In this document: piece after piece, positions 62,569 to 64,000 of the stretch
How positions within the stretch are numbered: the first letter of the stretch is position 1
Layout: each line of letters starts with the position of its first letter
Assembly: GCF_021228795.1 (NCBI RefSeq)
Contig: NZ_CP089309.1
Location: forward strand, 3,038,001-3,102,000
Source: Thiocapsa bogorovii
GTDB lineage: Bacteria; Pseudomonadota; Gammaproteobacteria; Chromatiales; Chromatiaceae
Length of the DNA stretch: 64,000 nucleotides
Direction of reading: 5' to 3'
The notes under the pieces: generated by a model
What the model was told of the DNA's origin: nothing
Database searches by the model: none
The model's input: the letters and a program-made list of their open reading frames with translations, nothing else
Made by a program: the position numbers and the translations under genes

Positions 62569-63531
62569 ATGATCGAAAGCCTTCAATCTCTGATCGCTCA
62601 GACCGGACCCCGGCTGAAGCTGCGCTGGATCACGCCGGAGCCGACGGCCGCGCGTCCGCTGCGCGGCGACGATCCCGGAACCACCCGGCAGTCGCTCATC
62701 GGCTCACTGAACTGCATCCACCCCAATCGGCTGCAGGTGATCGGCAATGCCGAGCTGATCTATCTGGCGCACCTGGGCCGGACCGCCTTCGGCGAGACCG
62801 TGGAGAAGCTCTTCGGGGATCATCCGACCGCCGTCATCTTCTCCGACGGTATCGAACCGGAGCCCGCCTTCCGCGAGGCCGCCGAGCAGACACGCACGCC
62901 GCTCATCGGCTCCTCCCTGGGCGACGAAGAGCTGATCAACCACCTTCGCTACTTCCTGACCCATGCGCTCGCCGAGCGCCGCACGGTGCACGGCGTCTTC
63001 ATCGAGGTCTTGGGCATGGGCGTCCTCTTGGTCGGTGATCCGGCCGTCGGCAAGAGCGAGCTGGCACTCGACCTGATCTCGCGCGGCCACCGGCTCATCG
63101 CCGACGACGCGCCGCGTTTCGCGCGCATCGCCCCGGAGACCTTGGAGGGGACCTGTCCCGAAGCCCTGCGCGATTTTCTCGAGGTTCGCGGTCTGGGGAT
63201 CCTCAACATCCGCGCCATGTTCGGCGAGGGCGCCGTCGTGCGCAGCAAGACGCTGAACCTCATTATCGATCTCCAGCCGCTCGACCAGCAGCAGTTGGAG
63301 TGCATCGATCGACTCAGCGGCAGCCTCTCGGTACGCAACATTCTCGGGGTCGCCGTCCCCAAGATCACGATGCCGGTTGCGCCTGGCCGCAACCTGGCGA
63401 TCTTGGTCGAGGCGGCCGTGCGACACCAGATACTGCGCATTCGCGGCTACGATGCCGGTGTCGACTTCGTCGACCGCCAGGCGCGCGCCATCAGTATCGA
63501 TCGACCCGACCCGCCGAGATCACCGTTATGA
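62569..63531 (+). CDS. hprK: HPr kinase/phosphorylase
   Basis: 320 residues. N-terminal domain with PNRLQVIGNAELIYLAHLG; kinase domain with P-loop VGDPAVGKSELALDLISRGH (about 156-164) and the signature EVRGLGILNIRAMFGEGAV. Phosphorylates a serine of HPr. In proteobacteria it stands with ptsN and rapZ and probably controls the nitrogen PTS. Overlaps rapZ by 4 bp. Confidence 0.95.
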   Translation: MIESLQSLIAQTGPRLKLRWITPEPTAARPLRGDDPGTTRQSLIGSLNCIHPNRLQVIGNAELIYLAHLGRTAFGETVEKLFGDHPTAVIFSDGIEPEPAFREAAEQTRTPLIGSSLGDEELINHLRYFLTHALAERRTVHGVFIEVLGMGVLLVGDPAVGKSELALDLISRGHRLIADDAPRFARIAPETLEGTCPEALRDFLEVRGLGILNIRAMFGEGAVVRSKTLNLIIDLQPLDQQQLECIDRLSGSLSVRNILGVAVPKITMPVAPGRNLAILVEAAVRHQILRIRGYDAGVDFVDRQARAISIDRPDPPRSPL

Positions 63532-64000
63532 CCGGACCACCCGCAGAGGAGCACGGGCGCGAACGCGCACAGTCCGTCGGCAAGCCGATGAGGCTGGTCA
63601 TCCTCAGCGGCCTGTCCGGCTCGGGAAAAAGCGTCGCGCTTCACACCCTGGAGGACGTGGGTTTCTACTGCATCGACAACCTGCCGCTCTTCTTGCTGCA
63701 GGATCTCGCTCTCGGACTGCACGAGGGGCTCGACGATGCCTTCACGATGACTGCGGTCGGGATCGACGTGCGGACCAGTCCGGGCAGCGGTCCCGAGGAG
63801 CTCCGACACCTTCCCGAGCTGGTTCGCTCGGCACGCGAGCGCGGTATCGGCTGCGACGTCCTCTTCCTCGACGCACAGACCGAAACCCTGATCAAGCGCT
63901 TCAGCGAGACCCGTCGCAAGCACCCCTTGACCGGCGGGGACCGCTCGTTGCCGGAGGCGATTGCGCTCGAGCGTCGCCTCCTCGAGCCGATTCGCAGCTG
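63528..64000 (+). CDS. rapZ: RNase adapter protein RapZ, N-terminal part (cut by window edge)
   Basis: 157 codons, open at the right edge. P-loop VILSGLSGSGKSVALHTLED, then YCIDNLPLFLLQDL and IDVRTSP, CDVLFLDAQTETLIKRFSET RRKHPL mark RapZ/YvcJ. RapZ directs a small RNA to RNase E and thereby controls GlmS in enterobacteria; outside them the role is less clear. The ATG at 63528 overlaps the hprK stop (ATGA), giving a 20-residue extension before the usual MRLVILSG start at 63588, which is the alternative. Confidence 0.93.
   Translation, partial: MTGPPAEEHGRERAQSVGKPMRLVILSGLSGSGKSVALHTLEDVGFYCIDNLPLFLLQDLALGLHEGLDDAFTMTAVGIDVRTSPGSGPEELRHLPELVRSARERGIGCDVLFLDAQTETLIKRFSETRRKHPLTGGDRSLPEAIALERRLLEPIRS

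Overview
The window is high-GC DNA from a gammaproteobacterium. Synteny blocks such as murA-mlaBCDEF, kdsD-kdsC-lptCAB-rpoN-hpf-ptsN-hprK-rapZ and argS followed by a SPOR protein fit Chromatiales. A Chromatiaceae (purple sulfur bacterium) host is my best guess from gene content; no photosynthesis or sulfur-oxidation gene lies inside the window to prove it. Both ends cut through genes: pta on the left and rapZ on the right.

Layout. 1-2550: acetate metabolism (pta, ackA). 2809-4662: an inner-membrane-anchored coiled-coil OmpA-like protein. 4692-8262: urease genes ureD, ureA, ureB, ureC. 8721-11082: argS and a SPOR-domain protein. 11124-12731: a PhoU-like regulator and a histidine phosphatase. 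12930-18695 (minus strand): a sensory operon of a short LOV photoreceptor, a CheB-CheR-PAS fusion and a PAS-GGDEF-EAL protein. 18774-25880 (minus): a nine-gene Mrp/Mbh-type cation/proton antiporter module with three antiporter-like subunits. 26082-37860 (plus): a chaperone and remodeller operon (TPR-like protein, J-like protein without HPD, GrpE-like protein, Hsp70, zinc-ribbon protein, large unknown protein, SNF2 ATPase). 38139-39880: Kbp/YgaU-like LysM protein, a small secreted protein, a decayed second kbp copy and a small charged helical protein. 40350-44108: a three-gene operon of a TelA-like protein, a membrane protein and a coiled-coil protein. 44185-47301: AEC transporter, remnant of an ADP-ribosylglycohydrolase, CIA30-like, DUF192 and Uma2 proteins. 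47343-51788 (minus): hisC, hisD, hisG, murA. 52049-55796 (minus): mlaB-F plus a conserved small protein. 55976-64000 (plus): KDO and LPS transport genes, rpoN, hpf, ptsN, hprK, rapZ.

Two things stand out. The first is the 26-38 kb operon, which joins a complete but divergent Hsp70 system (Hsp70, GrpE and a J-like protein that lacks HPD) to a 1383-residue SNF2 ATPase through genes of unknown function; I know of no described system with this content. The second is a dispersed family of about 84-bp elements with TAAACCGCG/CGCGGTTTA inverted ends. Nine clear copies occur between genes, several in tandem. They split ureA from ureB, supply stop codons, and cover the apparent start of lptB.

All calls were made by eye from sequence and translated motifs, without database searches. 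Start codons were chosen from ribosome binding sites, gene overlaps and family-typical N-termini where visible.
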